NCBI GenBank assembly: GCA_003833135.1 | Contig: QZLH01000048.1 | Coordinates: 124,017-170,661 of the forward strand | DNA: 46,645 bases | Direction of reading: 5' to 3' | Origin: Oehlia diaphana | Lineage: Eukaryota > Glomeromycota > Glomeromycetes > Glomerales > Glomeraceae | Notes under the pieces: model-generated | Database searches by the model: none | What the model saw: only the letters and a program-made list of their open reading frames with translations | What the model was told of the DNA's origin: nothing | Translations under genes and position numbers: made by a program | Part shown: positions 43,600 to 46,645 of the stretch, piece after piece | Layout: each line of letters opens with the position of its first letter | Numbering within the stretch: the stretch's first letter is position 1

Positions 43600-45100
43600 A
43601 TAGTGGGCTTTCTGGATTATCCTCGATGTCATCGTAATCATCATCGTCAATATCATTGAATAAATTGTTTAATTTATCATTGTTGATCAAGTCTAAAGTC
43701 TCCATGATTATTCCTTTGCACGTAAATTTCTTTGATAACAAAACCTAATGGTTGTGACTTTGTTAAACGACCACTAACTTCATAAAATTTTCCATGTTTA
43801 ACACGGGAAATATATCCTCTTGGTATATCTATTATAATCGTTTGAAATCGATTTCCTCCTATTTAATATTCTGATAACTTGCAACTGTCTAATAATATTA
43901 CAACTACACTCGGAAATAAATTTTGTAATCATGTTTTTTAGCATCTTATTTAGCTTCAGACTATCCTTCAAATATTTCGTCCCATTTGATGCTTCCCATT
44001 TGAGACCGTTTCTACTGCTCCAAATTCCATACGATCTGTTGTTATTCTGAAAATTCCATTCCCCTTTCTCCCTATTTTCTTACGATCAGAACCCGTCTTA
44101 CCATCATTCTTTCTGTCGCTCGAGGCGAAACTCATACCTTCACCCTTATTAACTCAAACTTCATATTGTGGAAAGCTGGATCAATTATTCTGCTCTACAC
44201 GCTACTTTGGTACCAACCTTCCAGCTTTGATTGGTCTGAAGTAAAATTATCGTCCATTTCCCACAAGAAAAACATTCCTCGATACGCATAGTTGATAAAG
44301 TCGAGATTATAATGTAAATTTCTATTGAATTCCACTTAATGGCTGTAAGAGAGATTTTCTCAAATCATTTACATCATCAAGTGTATATTTTTTAATCAAT
44401 TCGAGCAGTGGAGCTTCAACTTCCGGTTTTTTTTGAACATTTGTTGAGGAAATCTCTTTTCATTCTTCCTTCTAGAATATTGTTTTGGCATCCTTGTCGG
44501 TGTCGTTTATGATGAAAGAATGTAGGCATGATTCTTTATATAACATCTTGCGTGCTGATAAATTATTTCCTCAACTTTTCATCCAGATTTTAGCTTCCAC
44601 ATTTTTTCGGGGTCCATCGCTAAATAAGATTCATCAAATTCTGTGAAATCAACCTGTCACATGATTCTTCTATTTCTGATTCTTCATCCATATCCGTAAC
44701 ATCCTATAATAATCAAAGTTATATTAGAATATATTTTCATCGTCTAACTCACATTTAACATTCTTACAATCGTTGTAATATAACCGGTGTTTTGTGATAT
44801 GTTTCTACGTTTGCTTCTTTTTTCCGCTTGGTCTTTCTCAATTGGCCGGGTTTTCCCATTATTCTATAAAATGTGTCATTCGCGGGTGAGCGATTGTGAA
44901 AAGACATAAATGAGAGCTTGAGCATGGATTCCGAGTAACATGAACTTCTCATCCTCATAATTGTCCGGTGTTCTTCCTCCACTTCTAGATCGAACGTTGC
45001 TTCCAATGTATGGCAAGCGCAGTTGTTTACCATAAAATTTTCCTGATTCATTAAACGTATGAAGGGTTTCCTTATCGTAGGTACCTTGAAATTGGCGCTA
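43600..45100 (-). pseudogene. Decayed copy of a Glomeromycotina-specific protein family
   Basis: Minus-strand fragments in changing frames follow the order of a protein type I associate with predicted Rhizophagus proteins. From high to low coordinate: TYDKETLHTFNESGKFYG (45,050-45,100), AMDPEKMWKLKSG (near 44,600), DFINYAYRGMFFLWEMDDNF (near 44,280), KLEGWYQSSV and IDPAFHNMKFELIR (44,150-44,220), FASSDRKNDG then GRKGNGIFRITTDRMEFGAVE (44,020-44,140), WEASNGTKYLKDSLKLNKML (near 43,980), FQTIIIDIPRGYISRVKHGK (near 43,830) and SGRLTKSQPLGFVIKEI (near 43,750). At least four frame changes and several stops separate them. The G-x-G-x-F/L-R ... E-x-G-A-x-E core recalls a PD-(D/E)XK-like fold, which is speculation. 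A few changes might be introns, but too many are needed for an intact gene. Confidence 0.55.
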
Positions 45101-45340
45101 ATATTAATTATAAAGAATTATTAATAATGCATTAATAAGATTAAAAATTCTAACATATTTTCTTTAGCTATACCTGTAATCGCTCAATAATCACCCCTTG
45201 CCAAAAGTGGGACAGGTCGGGTTGGGCATGTTCTAGGCTCACCTGGTTAAATAGAAAAGATAATTAAAGAAATATATTTCATTGTTCAAACATCTCAAGC
45301 CCTAACAAATCAAACTGTGACAAGGCAGATTCGCAATGAT

Positions 45341-45460
45341 GGGACAAGAAATTACTGATGCTCCAAGCGCAGGTACTACCTGTCAAGGAGTGCCTCACAC
45401 CATCACTCGGGACAGAAGATTACTGATACAGGTAATACCTGTCAGGAGCTCCCTTCTGCT
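45341..45460. repeat. Two imperfect direct repeats, each with a CAGGTAnTACCTG dyad
   Basis: GGGACAAGAAATTACTGATG near 45,341 and GGACAGAAGATTACTGATAC near 45,409 begin two similar units. Each ends in a 13-bp palindrome: CAGGTACTACCTG (45,370-45,382) and CAGGTAATACCTG (45,429-45,441), followed by TCA(A)GGAG. Confidence 0.6.
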
Positions 45461-45502
45461 TCTGCCCAAGTTGGAATAGAATTACCTTCTTTATAATATC
45501 AT

Positions 45503-45565
45503 GGGAAAACGAAAAGGGAAGGGGAAAACGAAAGGAGAAGGGGAGAACGAAAGGGAGGGGAAGAG
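45503..45565. repeat. Purine-rich tandem repeat (GGGGAAAACGAAAG)n
   Basis: About four imperfect copies of a 14-16-bp unit, all G/A on the plus strand except for the C of ACG. Confidence 0.7.
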
Positions 45566-45942
45566 TCCGGATTCAATTCTCAGGAATCTTTTGGTCCACG
45601 CACCGTCGAGGCCCTTCTGATCTTCTGTCGTCACGGTTTGTAGTTAAAAAAACTAAGAATGACCAAGGATGTAATTTACTGTTAGTCTCTTTTAATTTTG
45701 CGACCGGGAGTCCGGGACCGATCATATAAAACCCTGTCCAATTTCGATTTTTGACTGATCGGATTTTTGATCGGGGTTTGGGTTGATGATTATTGGATGA
45801 AATTGTGCAACTTTGATCAGCCGACCTACAAAAAAGTAGAATTTTTTGATCGCGTTTATTAATAAGTAGACACGCTTTCTTAAGAAACTAAAAAAAAAAA
45901 ATTATGAGTATAAGTTAATGGAAAAACTCCTTCTAACGTGCC

Positions 45943-46264
45943 AATACAAACTTTCACGAACATTCAAAAAAGAAAAAAGAAAATAGCAACGCGTTCGACG
46001 ACAGCTTCACGCGTAATTTTGTCCAGACTCATGAATAGCAACATCTTGGTGCTATTGTCACTTTGCACTTTCTAATATGATGCGTAAAATCGCCTTCTTG
46101 CCTCTACCTAGCCCAATAGTACGTCTTTCGGGTGATGGGTACGTCCCGCAACTGGGCGGTTATGTTCTCGTTATGCTTGGAAGGTTGTTTCAAGATAGTT
46201 GTTTTCTTTTCCACTTGATCTCTTTGGATTATTAATCTGAATACATATTTGATATGCAAAAAAA
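45943..46264. repeat. Direct repeat, copy 1 (about 320 bp)
   Basis: Begins AATACAAACTTTCACGAAC and ends GATATGCAAAAAAA. It matches the copy from 46,331 with only scattered changes and a short indel in the A/G-rich start. On the minus strand there is a broken coding-like run (LRDVPITRKTYYWAR, stop, RQEGDFTHHIRKCKV), so it may be a piece of a mobile element that I associate with Rhizophagus genomes. Confidence 0.75.
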
Positions 46265-46330
46265 TATTAGCAATTCTATATTATATTTGTTATATTCTTA
46301 CACTGAACTACTGTATTTCTAATTTTTTAG

Positions 46331-46645
46331 AATACATACTTTCACGAACCTTCAAAAAAGAAAATAGCAACGCGTTCGACGACAGCTTCACGTGTAATTT
46401 TGTCCAGACTTAAGAATAGCAACATCTTGGTGCTATTGTCACTTTGCACTTTCTGGTATGATGCGTAAAATCGCCTTCTTGCCTCTACCTAGCCCAATAG
46501 TACGTCTTGCGGGTGATGGGTACGTCCCGCAACTGGGCGGTTATGTTCTCGTTATGCTTTGAAGGCTGTTTCAAGATAGTTGTTTTCTTTTCCACTTGAT
46601 CTCTTTGGATTATTAATCTGAATACATATTTGATATGCAAAAAAA
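46331..46645. repeat. Direct repeat, copy 2, reaching the window end
   Basis: Second copy, offset 388 bp from the first, with a 66-bp AT-rich spacer between the copies. It reaches the window edge at the same GATATGCAAAAA sequence that ends copy 1, so an array of more copies beyond the window is possible. Confidence 0.75.

Larger units (their letters stand above)
45101..45942. other. Repeat-rich, higher-GC region
   Basis: Holds paired dyads (45,341-45,460), a purine-rich tandem repeat (45,503-45,565) and a segment with GACCGGGAGTCCGGGACC near 45,702 and several GATCGG/CCGATC motifs. No open frame. It looks like decayed repeats; no family is assigned. Confidence 0.45.

Noticed and set aside
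1..46645. tRNA genes, rRNA genes and CRISPR arrays
   Set aside because: No A-box/B-box pair with a foldable tRNA, no rRNA sequence and no regularly spaced repeat-spacer array was found by eye; a tRNAscan-SE or Rfam run would be decisive.

Overview
The window reads as nuclear DNA of a fungus, most likely an arbuscular mycorrhizal fungus (Glomeromycotina, Rhizophagus-like). The reasons are very AT-rich intergenic DNA, genes with many short GT-AG introns (mostly 40-140 nt), a BTB-TLDc protein, a decayed MULE transposase with SWIM and zinc-knuckle remains, and a decayed copy of a protein family I associate with Rhizophagus. The lineage is inference from sequence character, not from a search.

Layout. 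Positions 1-12,400 are a gene-free graveyard of nested transposons. A decayed MULE is split by a hAT-like element with an 8-bp target duplication. A CACTA-like hairpin with a 3-bp duplication sits inside that element. Further on are terminal-inverted-repeat (TIR) elements with TA, TTAA or 3-bp target duplications. Positions 12,452-20,912 form a compact block of housekeeping genes: AFG3 (mitochondrial m-AAA protease, +), NTH1 (endonuclease III, -), DBP9 (DEAD-box helicase for ribosome biogenesis, +) and TVP18 (Golgi membrane protein, -). Positions 20,913-24,396 are intergenic, with two GC-rich inverted-repeat elements, seven CACGTG sites and long A/T homopolymers.

Next come a BTB protein with three TLDc domains (24,397-27,430, -), the urease accessory protein UreF (28,196-29,125, -) and an intronless lineage-specific protein with a duplicated internal module (30,307-31,665, +). 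After a 2.5-kb gap follow RRP9 (U3 snoRNP WD40 protein, -), a DUF4286 protein (+), a SHE3-like coiled-coil protein (-) and TBCK (pseudokinase-TBC-rhodanese, +, 14 exons including a 10-nt micro-exon). The last 3 kb hold a decayed family member (-) and repeats, ending in a direct repeat of about 320 bp that runs off the window.

The genes are not one pathway. DBP9 and RRP9 both act in ribosome biogenesis in the nucleolus. NTH1/DBP9, RRP9/DUF4286 and SHE3-like/TBCK are divergent pairs with short shared upstream regions. For every spliced gene the exon models were derived by hand from GT-AG sites, conserved protein motifs and preserved reading frame, and each total length is divisible by three.
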